Origin: Curvibacter microcysteis
GTDB lineage: Bacteria > Pseudomonadota > Gammaproteobacteria > Burkholderiales > Burkholderiaceae_C
Direction: 5' to 3' (one strand)
DNA: 64,000 bases
Assembly (NCBI RefSeq): GCF_028649435.1
Contig: NZ_JAQSIN010000001.1
The position numbers and the translations under genes are program-made. The notes beneath the pieces are model-generated. The model was not told where the DNA came from, searched no databases, and saw nothing but the letters and a program-made list of their open reading frames with translations. Positions 43,337-51,580 of this stretch are shown here, one piece after another (within the stretch, counting starts at the first letter, position 1; the number at the start of each line of letters is the position of its first letter).

Positions 43337-44752
43337 ATGGCAAAGACCGTCGCAGACGTGATGAAGTTGGTGAAGGAAAACGAAGTCAAGTTCATCGACT
43401 TCCGCTTCACCGATACCCGTGGCAAGCAGCAGCACACCACGGTTCCTGTGTCCCACTTTGACGAAGACAAGTTCACGTCGGGGCACGCTTTTGACGGTTC
43501 TTCCATCGCTGGTTGGAAAGGCATTGAAGCCTCTGACATGCTGCTGGTGCCGGATCCGAACACCGCCAACATCGACCCCTTCTTCGAAGAAACCACCCTC
43601 ATCCTGACCTGCGATGTGGTGGAGCCGGCTGACGGCAAGTCCTACGACCGCGACCCGCGTTCGATCGCCAAGCGCGCTGAAGCCTACCTGAAGGCTTCGG
43701 GCATGGGCGACACCGCCTTCTTCGGTCCGGAACCTGAATTCTTCATCTTCGACGGCATCCGTTGGAGCACCGAGCCGCAAAACACCTTCTACGAAATCGA
43801 AGAGTACGAAGCCCCTTGGAACACCGGCTCCAAGCTCGAAGGCGGCAACCGCGGTCACCGTCCGACCGTCAAGGGCGGCTACTTCCCGGTGCCCCCGGTC
43901 GACAGCACGCAAGACATGCGCGCTGAAATGTCCCTGATCCTCGAATCCCTGGGCATCCCGGTCGAAGTGTTCCACCACGAAGTGGCTGGCGCTGGCCAAA
44001 ACGAAATCGGCACCCGTTTCAGCACCCTGGTGGAACGCGCTGACTGGACCATCCTGCAAAAGTACGTGATCCACAACGTGGCCAACGCTTACGGCAAGAC
44101 GGCCACCTTCATGCCCAAGCCCTACCACGGTGACAACGGCTCCGGCATGCACGTTCACCAGTCGGTCTGGAAGGACGGCAAGAACCTGTTCGCCGGTGAC
44201 GGCTACGCTGGCCTGTCTGATTTCGCCCTGTACTACATCGGCGGCATCATCAAGCACGCCCGTGCCCTGAACGCCATCACCAACCCGGGTACCAACAGCT
44301 ACAAGCGCCTGGTGCCTCACTTCGAAGCCCCGGTGAAGCTGGCCTACTCGGCCAAGAACCGGTCCGCTTCGATCCGCATCCCCTTCGTGTCGAACCCGAA
44401 GGGCCGTCGCGTGGAAGCCCGCTTCCCCGATCCGCTGATGAACCCGTACCTGGGCTTTGCTGCCCTGCTGATGGCTGGTCTGGACGGCGTGGAAAACAAG
44501 ATCCACCCCGGCGAAGCTGCCACCAAGGACCTGTACCACCTGCCGCCCGAAGAGGACGCACTGGTGCCGACCGTCTGCCACAGCCTGGACCAAGCCCTGG
44601 AAGCCCTGGACAAGGACCGCGCGTTCCTGACCAAGGGTGGCGTGTTCACCGACTCCATGATCGATGCCTACATCGATCTGAAGATGCAAGAAGTCAACCG
44701 CTTCCGCATGTCGGTTCACCCCGTCGAATACGACATGTACTACTCCCTGTAA
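43337..44752 (+). CDS. glnA: glutamine synthetase type I
   Basis: 471 residues, the length of a GSI-beta enzyme. Metal and substrate motifs include FGPEPEFFIFD, GDNGSGMHVHQS and NPGTNSYKRLVPHFEAP. The adenylylation tyrosine is in TKDLYHLPPEE, so control by GlnE is expected. It converts glutamate, ammonia and ATP to glutamine. AGGAG lies 6 bases before the ATG. Codon use is highly biased, as in strongly expressed genes. It is the first gene of the glnA / ntrBC locus and is followed by a strong terminator, so ntrBC may need readthrough or its own promoter. Confidence 0.98.
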   Translation: MAKTVADVMKLVKENEVKFIDFRFTDTRGKQQHTTVPVSHFDEDKFTSGHAFDGSSIAGWKGIEASDMLLVPDPNTANIDPFFEETTLILTCDVVEPADGKSYDRDPRSIAKRAEAYLKASGMGDTAFFGPEPEFFIFDGIRWSTEPQNTFYEIEEYEAPWNTGSKLEGGNRGHRPTVKGGYFPVPPVDSTQDMRAEMSLILESLGIPVEVFHHEVAGAGQNEIGTRFSTLVERADWTILQKYVIHNVANAYGKTATFMPKPYHGDNGSGMHVHQSVWKDGKNLFAGDGYAGLSDFALYYIGGIIKHARALNAITNPGTNSYKRLVPHFEAPVKLAYSAKNRSASIRIPFVSNPKGRRVEARFPDPLMNPYLGFAALLMAGLDGVENKIHPGEAATKDLYHLPPEEDALVPTVCHSLDQALEALDKDRAFLTKGGVFTDSMIDAYIDLKMQEVNRFRMSVHPVEYDMYYSL

Positions 44753-44773
44753 TCACAGGGCCATGCATGGCGC

Positions 44774-44802
44774 AAAAAGGGCAGCTTCGGCTGCCCTTTT
44801 TT
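44774..44802 (+). terminator. intrinsic terminator after glnA
   Basis: An 11-bp stem (AAAAGGGCAGC / GCTGCCCTTTT) with a TTCG tetraloop ends in a run of six T. It is a textbook terminator 22 bases after the glnA stop. Confidence 0.92.
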
Positions 44803-44913
44803 CATGGTGTCTATCCCAGGCATAGGCTGCTGGCTGATCGGGCTTTGCCTTCTCGGGGCAGAGCGATTGGGGGATACTTGCCAAGCTGCCCGCAAGGGCG
44901 TTGAACTGGACGT

Positions 44914-45393
44914 ATGAAACATGCTGTACTGATCCCCCTGCTGGTCCTTTTGGCAGGCCCCGCCTTGGCGCAAGACCGCATTTACCGTTGCGGCAACGAA
45001 TACACCAACACGGTCTCCGCTGCGCGGTCCAAAGACTGCAAGCTGGTCGAAGGTGGCAATGTGACGGTGGTTCCAGGGACCCGTCCGGCGACCAATCCGG
45101 CTGAGCCCGGTCGCGTCGTGACCGCTCCACCCGGTGCGCCGAAGGTCGACAACAGTGAGCAAAAAGCCCGCGATGCTGATGCTCGGGCCATCCTTGAATC
45201 CGAATTGCGCAAAGCCGAGGCCCGCCTGGCTGAACTGCAAAAGGAATACAACAACGGCGAGCCTGACAAACAAGGCGGAGAAGCCAAGAATTACCAGAAG
45301 TATCTTGACCGGGTGGCGGCCCTCAAGGAGTCGCTGACCCGTGCCGAGGCCGACGTGGCCGGTATCAAGCGTGAAATGGCGCGCCTCAAATGA
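44914..45393 (+). CDS. small secreted coiled-coil protein (DUF4124-like start) between glnA and ntrB
   Basis: 159 residues. A signal peptide (KHAVLIPLLVLLAGPALAQ) is followed by DRIYRCGNEYTNT, a DUF4124-like beginning with cysteines. A proline-rich linker (about 45-70) leads to a charged, probably coiled-coil C-terminal half (RKAEARLAELQKE, YLDRVAALKESLTRAEADV). The stop overlaps the ntrB start as ATGA, so it is translationally coupled to ntrB. The position between glnA and ntrB recurs in Burkholderiales as far as I recall, but its role is unknown. Confidence 0.75.
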   Translation: MKHAVLIPLLVLLAGPALAQDRIYRCGNEYTNTVSAARSKDCKLVEGGNVTVVPGTRPATNPAEPGRVVTAPPGAPKVDNSEQKARDADARAILESELRKAEARLAELQKEYNNGEPDKQGGEAKNYQKYLDRVAALKESLTRAEADVAGIKREMARLK

Positions 45394-46475
45394 GCCGCCA
45401 ATCCCCCCCGGTACCGACCCCTGTTTTGGCGGCCTTTCAACCCTTTGACCTGCTGGCGACCTTGGTCGCTGTGGTGCGCATTGATGGCACGGTGGTGTTT
45501 GCCAATGCCGCGCTGGAAGATGCCATTGGCACCTCGCGCCGCACGATCGAAGGCTCCCAATTTGCCGACTTCTTTTCCGAGCCGCAGATCCTGCGCAATG
45601 CGCTGGAAGGCGCCGGCAGCAATGAATTCGCCGCGCTGCGTTACGACGCCTGGCTCAAGCGCTTCAACCACGACCCGGTGCTGGTGCATGTGATCGTGGC
45701 CCAGACGGATCGACCCGGCGAGGTGATCATCGAGCTGTTGCCCTTGGAACAGCAGGCCCGCCAGGACCGCGAGGAGCGGCTGATTGACCAGGCCCAGGCC
45801 AACAAAGAGCTGATCCGCAACCTGGCCCACGAGATCAAGAATCCGCTGGGGGGCATCCGCGGCGCAGCCCAGTTGCTGCAGATGGAGGTCGAGTCGCGCG
45901 ACCTGATCGAGTACACCCAGGTCATCATCCACGAGGCCGATCGCCTGCAAACCCTGGTGGACCGGTTGCTGGCACCGCACCGGCGCCCGCATGTGGTCGG
46001 GGACGTCAACATCCACGAGGTGTGCGAGCGCGTGCGCTCCCTGATCCTGGCCGAGTTTCCGCGTGGTCTGCGCGTGGTGCGGGACTACGACACCTCGATC
46101 CCTGAGTTCCGCGGCGACCGTGAGCAACTCATCCAGGCGGTGCTCAACATCGCCCACAACGCCGCCCAGGCCTTGGCCGATCGGGTGGCCGCAGGCGACG
46201 GGCAGATCATCTTCCGCTCGCGCATTGCGCGGCAGGTTACTTTTGGCAAACAGCGCTACCGACTGGCACTGGAATTGCATGTCATCGACAACGGGCCCGG
46301 CGTGCCGGACTCGATCAAGGACCGCATCTTCTACCCCCTGGTTTCAGGGCGTGATGGTGGTTCCGGCCTGGGGCTGACGCTGGCACAGACTTTTGTGCAG
46401 CAACACCACGGTTTGATCGAGTGCGATAGCGTGCCAGGGAGGACGGATTTCAAGATATTGATTCCCTTGCCCTGA
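45390..46475 (+). CDS. ntrB: nitrogen regulation sensor kinase NtrB (GlnL)
   Basis: 361 residues. An N-terminal PAS domain (about 12-115, LVAVVRIDGTVVFANAALEDAIG) is followed by the phosphoacceptor histidine in NLAHEIKNPLGGIRGAAQLL and the ATPase boxes IAHNAAQAL, DNGPGVPD and GGSGLGLTLAQ. No membrane span: it is a cytosolic kinase controlled by PII (GlnB), which is not in this window. It phosphorylates NtrC, encoded 40 bases downstream. The ATG overlaps the preceding stop. Confidence 0.95.
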   Translation: MSRQSPPVPTPVLAAFQPFDLLATLVAVVRIDGTVVFANAALEDAIGTSRRTIEGSQFADFFSEPQILRNALEGAGSNEFAALRYDAWLKRFNHDPVLVHVIVAQTDRPGEVIIELLPLEQQARQDREERLIDQAQANKELIRNLAHEIKNPLGGIRGAAQLLQMEVESRDLIEYTQVIIHEADRLQTLVDRLLAPHRRPHVVGDVNIHEVCERVRSLILAEFPRGLRVVRDYDTSIPEFRGDREQLIQAVLNIAHNAAQALADRVAAGDGQIIFRSRIARQVTFGKQRYRLALELHVIDNGPGVPDSIKDRIFYPLVSGRDGGSGLGLTLAQTFVQQHHGLIECDSVPGRTDFKILIPLP

Positions 46476-46515
46476 CTTTGATTGACAACAAATTGACCTA
46501 AGGTGGTAAGTGCTC

Positions 46516-48108
46516 ATGAAGCCGATCTGGATAGTAGATGACGATCAATCGATCCGCTTCGTGCTCGAAAAAGCGCTGTTGCGGGAAGAGCTGCCCACGC
46601 GCAGCTTCACCAACCCGCGCGAGGTGCTGGCGGCGCTGGACGATATCGGCGAAGACGATGTGGACAACCAGGGCCCGCAGGTGCTGGTCAGCGACATCCG
46701 CATGCCAGGCGGTTCGGGCCTGGACCTGCTGAGCAAGGTCAAGGAGCGCCACCCCGGCTTGCCCGTCATCATCATGACGGCCTTCTCGGACCTGGACAGT
46801 GCGGTCTCGGCCTTCCAGGGCGGCGCCTTCGAATACCTGCCCAAACCCTTTGACCTGCCCAAGGCGGTGGAGTTGATTCGCCGCGCGGTCGAAGAAAGCC
46901 AGCGCGAAGAAGTGGCCGAAGAACGCATGGCCGCCACGCCTGAGATGCTGGGCCAAGCGCCAGCCATGCAGGACGTGTTCCGCGCCATCGGCCGCTTGAG
47001 TCAAAGCAATGTGACGGTGATGATCACCGGCGAATCCGGCTCGGGTAAAGAGCTGGTGGCGCGCGCCCTGCACAAGCATTCGCCGCGCGCCAACGGCCCC
47101 TTTGTGGCCATCAACACCGCCGCCATCCCCAAGGACCTGCTGGAGTCCGAGCTGTTTGGCCATGAGCGTGGCGCCTTCACGGGCGCCCAGACCATGCGCC
47201 GTGGCCGTTTTGAACAAGCCGAGGGCGGCACGCTGTTTTTGGACGAAATCGGCGACATGCCCTTCGACCTGCAAACCCGTTTGCTGCGTGTGTTGTCAGA
47301 TGGCCACTTCTACCGCGTGGGGGGGCACAACGCCGTCAAAGCCAATGTGCGCGTCATTGCGGCCACCCATCAGGACCTGGAGCAGCGCGTCAAGGACGGC
47401 GTGTTCCGCGAGGACTTGTTCCACCGCCTCAACGTGATCCGCCTGCGCCTGCCAGCGCTGCGTGAGCGCAAGGAAGACGTGCCCATGCTGACGCGTCATT
47501 TCCTGCAGCAAAGCGCCAAGCAGTTGGGCGTGGAGCCCAAGCGAATCGCTGACACTGCCCTGGCCCAACTGGGGGGCTTCAACTTCCCGGGCAACGTGCG
47601 TCAGTTGGAGAACATCTGCCACTGGTTGACGGTCATGGCACCGGCCCAAGTCATCGAGGCCAAGGATTTGCCGCCCGAGGTCTTGGGCGGCTCCGGGGTG
47701 GGGGGCGCCATCAATTCGGCGTCTTATCACCCGGCGGCTGTTGCCCTGGAGCCGACGCCGGTGCGCGTGGAGCTGCCTGGTGCGTCCCTGGTGTCGGTGT
47801 CAGGCCTGCCCGTGATGGGGGCTGATGGCCTGGCGCTGGAAGCCGCGGGCGATGAGGCCATGCCCCTGCCGGCCGCCGCCCTGGCCAAGCGGGCCTCGGG
47901 TTGGGAGTTGGGCCTGGAAACCGAAGCCCTGGAGTTGCTGGCCACCGGCCGCCACGATGTGTGGGACGAGTTGACGCGCCGCTTTGAATCCAAGCTGATC
48001 TTGACCGCCCTGGCCAACACCCGAGGCCGCCGCATCGAAGCGGCACAAAAGCTGGGCATTGGGCGCAACACCATCACACGCAAGATCCAGGAGCTGGGGC
48101 TGGAGTAA
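46516..48108 (+). CDS. ntrC: nitrogen regulation response regulator NtrC (GlnG)
   Basis: 530 residues. The receiver (about 1-125) begins MKPIWIVDDDQSIRFVL and has the phosphoacceptor aspartate in VLVSDIRMPGG. The AAA+ domain has Walker A GESGSGKELVA, the sigma-54 contact GAFTGA and Walker B GGTLFLDEIG. The C-terminal Fis-type helix-turn-helix is GRRIEAAQKLGIGRNTITRKIQE. Between AAA+ and the helix-turn-helix lies an unusually long low-complexity linker (about residues 395-470), longer than in E. coli NtrC (469 residues in all). A GTG six bases earlier is the alternative start. Confidence 0.95.
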   Translation: MKPIWIVDDDQSIRFVLEKALLREELPTRSFTNPREVLAALDDIGEDDVDNQGPQVLVSDIRMPGGSGLDLLSKVKERHPGLPVIIMTAFSDLDSAVSAFQGGAFEYLPKPFDLPKAVELIRRAVEESQREEVAEERMAATPEMLGQAPAMQDVFRAIGRLSQSNVTVMITGESGSGKELVARALHKHSPRANGPFVAINTAAIPKDLLESELFGHERGAFTGAQTMRRGRFEQAEGGTLFLDEIGDMPFDLQTRLLRVLSDGHFYRVGGHNAVKANVRVIAATHQDLEQRVKDGVFREDLFHRLNVIRLRLPALRERKEDVPMLTRHFLQQSAKQLGVEPKRIADTALAQLGGFNFPGNVRQLENICHWLTVMAPAQVIEAKDLPPEVLGGSGVGGAINSASYHPAAVALEPTPVRVELPGASLVSVSGLPVMGADGLALEAAGDEAMPLPAAALAKRASGWELGLETEALELLATGRHDVWDELTRRFESKLILTALANTRGRRIEAAQKLGIGRNTITRKIQELGLE

Positions 48109-48151
48109 GCCCTGCTTGGGCGCGGTCGCAAGCGGCACGCCAGGCTCATCC

Positions 48152-48190
48152 ACACCGCTGCAAGCGCTGGTTTGCTGCGGTGTTTCTCTT
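48152..48190 (+). terminator. probable terminator after ntrC
   Basis: ACACCGC and GCGGTGT pair, with a further GCAA / TTGC inside after a single mismatch. The tail TTTCTCTT is only moderately T-rich. Confidence 0.5.
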
Positions 48191-48261
48191 GGAGCGCTCG
48201 GTGAGCGGGGTGGTGGGTGGGGCGCGTTTCTGCGATGGATGGGACCGCGCGGGCGACACGC

Positions 48262-49035
48262 TCAGAACGTCACCACCACGGGGGTGTGGTCGCTGGGGCG
48301 TTCATTTTTGCGGGGGGCCCGGTCGATCACGCAGGCGCTGACCTGGGGTTTGAGGGCTTCGCTGACCAGGGCGTAGTCGATGCGCAGGCCTCGGTTGCGC
48401 CGGAAGGCGAACTCGCGGTAGTCCCACCAGGAGTAGCTTTTCTCTGCCTGCTCGAACAGGCGGAAGGCGTCGTGCAGGCCCAGGGCCAGCAGGGCCTTGA
48501 GCTCATCGCGCTCGGCCGTGGTGTGGTGGATGGTTTCGCGCAGGCCTTCGGGGTCCCAGGTGTCGCGGTCATCGGCGGTGATGTTGAAGTCGCCCAGCAG
48601 CACCAGACGCGGGTGCGTTTCGAGCTGGCTGCGCAGCCAGTCGCGCAGCGCCTGCAGCCAGCGCATCTTGTAGACGAACTTGTCCGAGTCGGGGGCTTGA
48701 CCGTTGACGAAGTAGCCATTGACGATGCGCACCGGGCCATCTTCGCCCTGCAAGGTGCCAGCGATGATGCGGGCCTGTTCGTCCTCAAAGCCCGGGATGT
48801 TGCGCACCGTGTCGCTCAGCGGGCTGCGGCTCAGGATGGCGACGCCGTTGTACGTCTTTTGGCCAAAGAAGGCGCTGTGGTAGCCGGCTTCTTGCAGTGC
48901 TGCGACCGGGAACTTGTCGTCGCTGAGCTTGAGCTCTTGCAGGCACAGCGCATCAACGGGGTTGGCGGCCAGCCAGTCCAGCACTTGGGGCAGGCGAACG
49001 GACAGGGAGTTGACGTTCCAGGTGGCGACTTTCAT
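48262..49035 (-). CDS. xth: exodeoxyribonuclease III
   Basis: 257 residues of the endonuclease/exonuclease/phosphatase fold. Motifs run MKVATWNVNSLSVRLPQVL, LCLQELKLSDDKFP (metal glutamate), the active-site tyrosine in NGYFVNG, LLGDFNITADDRDTWD and the final RPSDHTPVVVTF (catalytic histidine). It is an AP endonuclease / 3' exonuclease of base excision repair. The ATG at 49035 gives the canonical N-terminus; the open frame runs further upstream but only as unlike sequence. It converges with ntrC. Confidence 0.94.
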   Translation of the reverse strand: MKVATWNVNSLSVRLPQVLDWLAANPVDALCLQELKLSDDKFPVAALQEAGYHSAFFGQKTYNGVAILSRSPLSDTVRNIPGFEDEQARIIAGTLQGEDGPVRIVNGYFVNGQAPDSDKFVYKMRWLQALRDWLRSQLETHPRLVLLGDFNITADDRDTWDPEGLRETIHHTTAERDELKALLALGLHDAFRLFEQAEKSYSWWDYREFAFRRNRGLRIDYALVSEALKPQVSACVIDRAPRKNERPSDHTPVVVTF

Positions 49036-49228
49036 GGGCTTTCTCAATCTCTGGGGCTGGAGCCGTCCACCGCAGAGGTGGGCTGCCGCAGCTGGGCACA
49101 GCGGGCCCGTGCCCGCCGAAGGCCGCCATTGTCTCCTGAGCGTGACGATCCGGGCGGCGAACCGTGCTTTATCCGCCGGGGACGTGGGGGCTGGCGATCG
49201 GGTGAGCGGGCGCCGCGCGGGAGGGCGT

Positions 49229-50215
49229 TCAGTCCAGGGTGGCGCCCGTGTCCTTGACCACCTTCTGCCAGCGTTGCAGGTCATCGCGCACCAGCTCGGC
49301 CAGTTGAGTGGCGCTGCCTTTGAAGGGCTCGCAGCCCACTGCGGCCAGGCGCTCAATGACTTCTTTTTGCTCCAGGGCCTTGCCCACCTCTTGCTGCAGC
49401 TGGTTGACGATGGCGGCCGGTGTGCCCGCAGGCGCGAACAGCCCATACCAAGGGGTCTGGCCAAAGCCCTTCAGGGTTTCGCCCATGGTGGGGCTGTCGG
49501 GCAGGGCAGCGATGCGTTTGGGGTTGACCACGCCGATCACCTTGAGCTTGCCGGTTTTGATGAACGCAATGGAGGACGGCAAGCTCTGGACCGACAGTGG
49601 CACCTGCCCGCCCACCACGTCGGTAGCGGCCGCAGCGGAGCCCTTGTAAGGGATGTGCTGCAGGTCGATGCCTGCCGCCTTTTGCAGCATTTCACCAATC
49701 AGGTGGTTGAGCGTGCCATTGCCCGCTGAGGCAATCGCGTACTTGCCGGGGCTGGCCTTGGCCAGGGCGATCAGTTCGGCCAGATTGCGCGCCGGGAAGC
49801 TGGGGTTGGCCACCAGCACGTAGCCGGCGGTGGCCACGGGGGCGATGGGCTCGAAGTCCTTGACGGGGTCAAAGCCCGTGTTTTTGTAAAGCCAGGGGTT
49901 GATCACCTGGGCACTGTCGGCTGTCAGCAGCAAGGTGTAGCCGTCGGGTTTGGCCCGCGCGGTGGCGGCTGTGCCCACATTGCCGCCAGCTCCAGGGCGG
50001 TTGTCCACCAACACGGTCTGGCCCAGTTGCTCGCTGAGCTTTTGTGCCACCACCCGGGCGATCGCATCGTTGGCGCCGCCGGCAGCCTGGGGGACGACCA
50101 CAGTGATGGGTTTGCTGGGGAAGCGCTCCTGCGCCTGCAAGCCCAGCGCGCTGGCGCCCAGCCAACCCGCCAGGGCGCGGCGTGTGAGGGGCAAATAGGT
50201 GTTGGATCGGTTCAT
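49229..50215 (-). CDS. Bug-family periplasmic substrate-binding protein (third)
   Basis: 328 residues. The N-terminus has NTYLPLTRRALAGWLGASAL with a twin-arginine-like pair and an LQAQE cleavage region. Bug blocks follow: KPITVVVPQAAGGANDAIAR, VDNRPGAGGNVGTAAT and KPDGYTLLLT. Like the other two Bug receptors in the window it has no transporter subunits next to it. AGGAGA lies about 9 bases before the ATG at 50215. The substrate is unknown. Confidence 0.9.
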   Translation of the reverse strand: MNRSNTYLPLTRRALAGWLGASALGLQAQERFPSKPITVVVPQAAGGANDAIARVVAQKLSEQLGQTVLVDNRPGAGGNVGTAATARAKPDGYTLLLTADSAQVINPWLYKNTGFDPVKDFEPIAPVATAGYVLVANPSFPARNLAELIALAKASPGKYAIASAGNGTLNHLIGEMLQKAAGIDLQHIPYKGSAAAATDVVGGQVPLSVQSLPSSIAFIKTGKLKVIGVVNPKRIAALPDSPTMGETLKGFGQTPWYGLFAPAGTPAAIVNQLQQEVGKALEQKEVIERLAAVGCEPFKGSATQLAELVRDDLQRWQKVVKDTGATLD

Positions 50216-50441
50216 GGGCAGTGTCTCCTGGTAACGATGGGCGGCCTGAGCAGGGCAGCCAGTGGCCTTGTTTGGAAACGAGGATACGTCAGCCCCCATG
50301 GGCTGGGCAGGTGGTTTGCCCTTGTCCGGCGCGGCGCTTGCCCTCGAACAAGTACCTCACGCCATGGCACAGTTCAGCCCTTGGTGCCCGACGCCTCAGT
50401 CGGTGTGCCAGGCGCATGGCTGGAAGAATTTTTAAAAAATT

Positions 50442-50469
50442 TTGGCGTGCCTAGAAAAATATGTATAAT
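50442..50469 (+). promoter_or_regulatory. sigma-70 promoter of the tRNA-Gly/Gly/Leu cluster
   Basis: TTGGCG, 16 bases, then a perfect TATAAT, about 70 bases before the first tRNA. An A/T-rich block (GAATTTTTAAAAAATTTT) immediately upstream resembles an UP element of a stable-RNA promoter. The rest of the 324-base gap from the Bug gene start to the first tRNA shows no gene. Confidence 0.8.
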
Positions 50470-50539
50470 CTGAGGCTTCGCTGAACAAGCTGTGGTGCAA
50501 GCCACAAGTGCACAGCGAAAATGCTTCGAAAGAAGCCCT

Positions 50540-50615
50540 GCGGGAATAGCTCAGTTGGTAGAGCGCAACCTTGCCAAGGTTGAGGTCGAGAGTTCGAGCC
50601 TCTTTTCCCGCTCCA
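50540..50615 (+). tRNA. tRNA-Gly (anticodon GCC), copy 1
   Basis: 76 nt including the encoded CCA. Acceptor arms GCGGGAA / TTCCCGC pair; the D-arm is GCTCAGTTGGTAGAGC; the anticodon loop TTGCCAA carries GCC at 50573-50575; the T-loop is TTCGAGC. Confidence 0.97.
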
Positions 50616-50712
50616 AACAAAGCCGCTGCGGTTTGGCTCGCAGAAGGCAGGGTGAGGTCAGCAATGGCCGCATCCGGTAGGCCCTTGAAAGAGGGCCTGC
50701 AAAAACGGTTAC

Positions 50713-50788
50713 GCGGGAATAGCTCAGTTGGTAGAGCGCAACCTTGCCAAGGTTGAGGTCGAGAGTTCGAGCCTCTTTTCCCGCTCCA
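50713..50788 (+). tRNA. tRNA-Gly (anticodon GCC), copy 2
   Basis: Identical to copy 1 over the whole tRNA, 173 bases downstream; the anticodon is at 50746-50748. The 97 bases between the two copies are unlike the tRNA. Confidence 0.97.
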
Positions 50789-50789
50789 A

Positions 50790-50822
50790 ACAAAAAAAAG
50801 AAGCTTCGGCTTCCTTTTTTTT
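50790..50822 (+). terminator. intrinsic terminator after tRNA-Gly copy 2
   Basis: A run of eight A precedes GAAGC-TTCG-GCTTC, followed by a run of eight T after one C. The T run suggests that much transcription stops here, so tRNA-Leu may depend on readthrough or on a promoter of its own. Confidence 0.82.
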
Positions 50823-50946
50823 CGTCTGTCACAGGGGCCACTCCGTCAACGCTCACCGGCATCGGGAAGCCCGACCCAAGCCGAAGCATTGCGCGTCGGG
50901 TCGCGAAGGCGGTGGCCCGGTTGGCTCATGCTAGACTGCGCGCCGT

Positions 50947-51275
50947 GCCCGGATGGTGAAATTGGTAGACACAAGGGATCGTCAGACAACGAGTCCCCCT
51001 TCATCGGTAACGGTGAAGCAAGCTGTGGGTGAATTCAGGAGAGGCTAAAGCGCAAGCCAAGCCGATCGTGAGCCGAGCCAGAACTGCAGTTCTGGAAGGT
51101 GCAGAGACTACTGGAGAGGTCAAGCCCTCTTAATGACCAGCGAGAGCGCCCGCTACCCCAACAGGTCAGGCTGTGGGTAAAGAGATAGTCCATGCTGTGG
51201 GGAAACCTGCAGACACATCATGCTTAAAATCCCTCGACGCAAGTCGTACCGGTTCGATTCCGGTTCCGGGCACCA
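50947..51275 (+). tRNA. tRNA-Leu (anticodon UAA) interrupted by a group I intron
   Basis: The exons together make a class II tRNA. Acceptor arms GCCCGGA and TCCGGGC pair; the D-arm is GTGAAATTGGTAGACAC; the anticodon stem AGGGA pairs with TCCCT across the intron; the long variable arm is CGACGCAAGTCG; the T-arm is ACCGGTTCGATTCCGGT; CCA is encoded. The 3' exon TTAAAATCCCT supplies the UAA anticodon. Between AGGGAT and TTAAAA lie about 243 bases with group I intron core sequences. Annotation programs tuned for intact bacterial tRNAs could miss it or call it broken. No other copy of this tRNA is in the window. Confidence 0.92.
50980..51222 (+). ncRNA. group I self-splicing intron (IC3-like) in tRNA-Leu
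   Basis: Core elements resemble, in order, the Azoarcus tRNA-Ile intron: GAATTCAGG...GGCTAAAGCGC (P and P4 region), AAGGTGCAGAGACTA (R element) and AAGAGATAGTCCATG (S element), with GACTA and TAGTC pairing as P7. A 7-bp P9 hairpin with a GAAA tetraloop follows. P1 can form between the exon end GGGAT and GTCCC, with U50979 opposite G50993 as the U-G wobble that marks the 5' splice site. No homing-endonuclease frame is present. The last intron base is G51222 by the omega-G rule, but that leaves an 8-base anticodon loop; ending at C51223 would restore UUUAAAA. The boundary is therefore uncertain by one base. Confidence 0.88.
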
Positions 51276-51308
51276 TTTGATCGCCTCAGGCGGTCCCCCA
51301 AACCCCTC

Positions 51309-51343
51309 AAAACCCGCATGGCTGTTGGCTCTGCGGGTTTTTT
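51309..51343 (+). terminator. intrinsic terminator after tRNA-Leu
   Basis: A 10-bp stem (AAAACCCGCA / TGCGGGTTTT) with a 13-base loop ends in six T. Confidence 0.85.
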
Positions 51344-51457
51344 CTTGGGCGCTTGTTGTGCGGAAATCCGGCACTCCAGCACCCTCCGGTTGACCCTGCG
51401 CTGTGCAGCCTTTGCGGCTCGATCAAGCTCGCGCTGTGCCTTGAGTGCGCCTCGAAG

Positions 51458-51490
51458 TCTGATGACTATCCCTGACGGAGGGGCATCAGA
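51458..51490 (+). promoter_or_regulatory. stem-loop in the leader region of the rsbQ-like operon
   Basis: TCTGATG pairs with CATCAGA, and inside it CCCT pairs with AGGG around GACGG. The bases after it (TTCGCCATTATGATC) are AT-rich but not a T run. It may be a regulator site or an RNA structure 90 bases before the ATG. Confidence 0.4.
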
Positions 51491-51580
51491 TTCGCCATTA
51501 TGATCAATGTCAAGAAACTACTTGGCCGCCGTTTGTGAGCGGCAGGCTCGTTTGGGTCACCCCTTCACCGCAGAACAACG

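Larger units (their letters stand above)
51276..51580 (+). other. 305-base gap between tRNA-Leu and the rsbQ-like gene
   Basis: No supported coding sequence. It holds the tRNA-Leu terminator and a further stem-loop, listed separately, but no confident promoter. Confidence 0.7.

Noticed and set aside
50947..51275. Pseudogene or insertion-damaged tRNA-Leu
   Set aside because: All tRNA arms are intact and the insert has group I core sequences, so a spliced functional tRNA is more likely.
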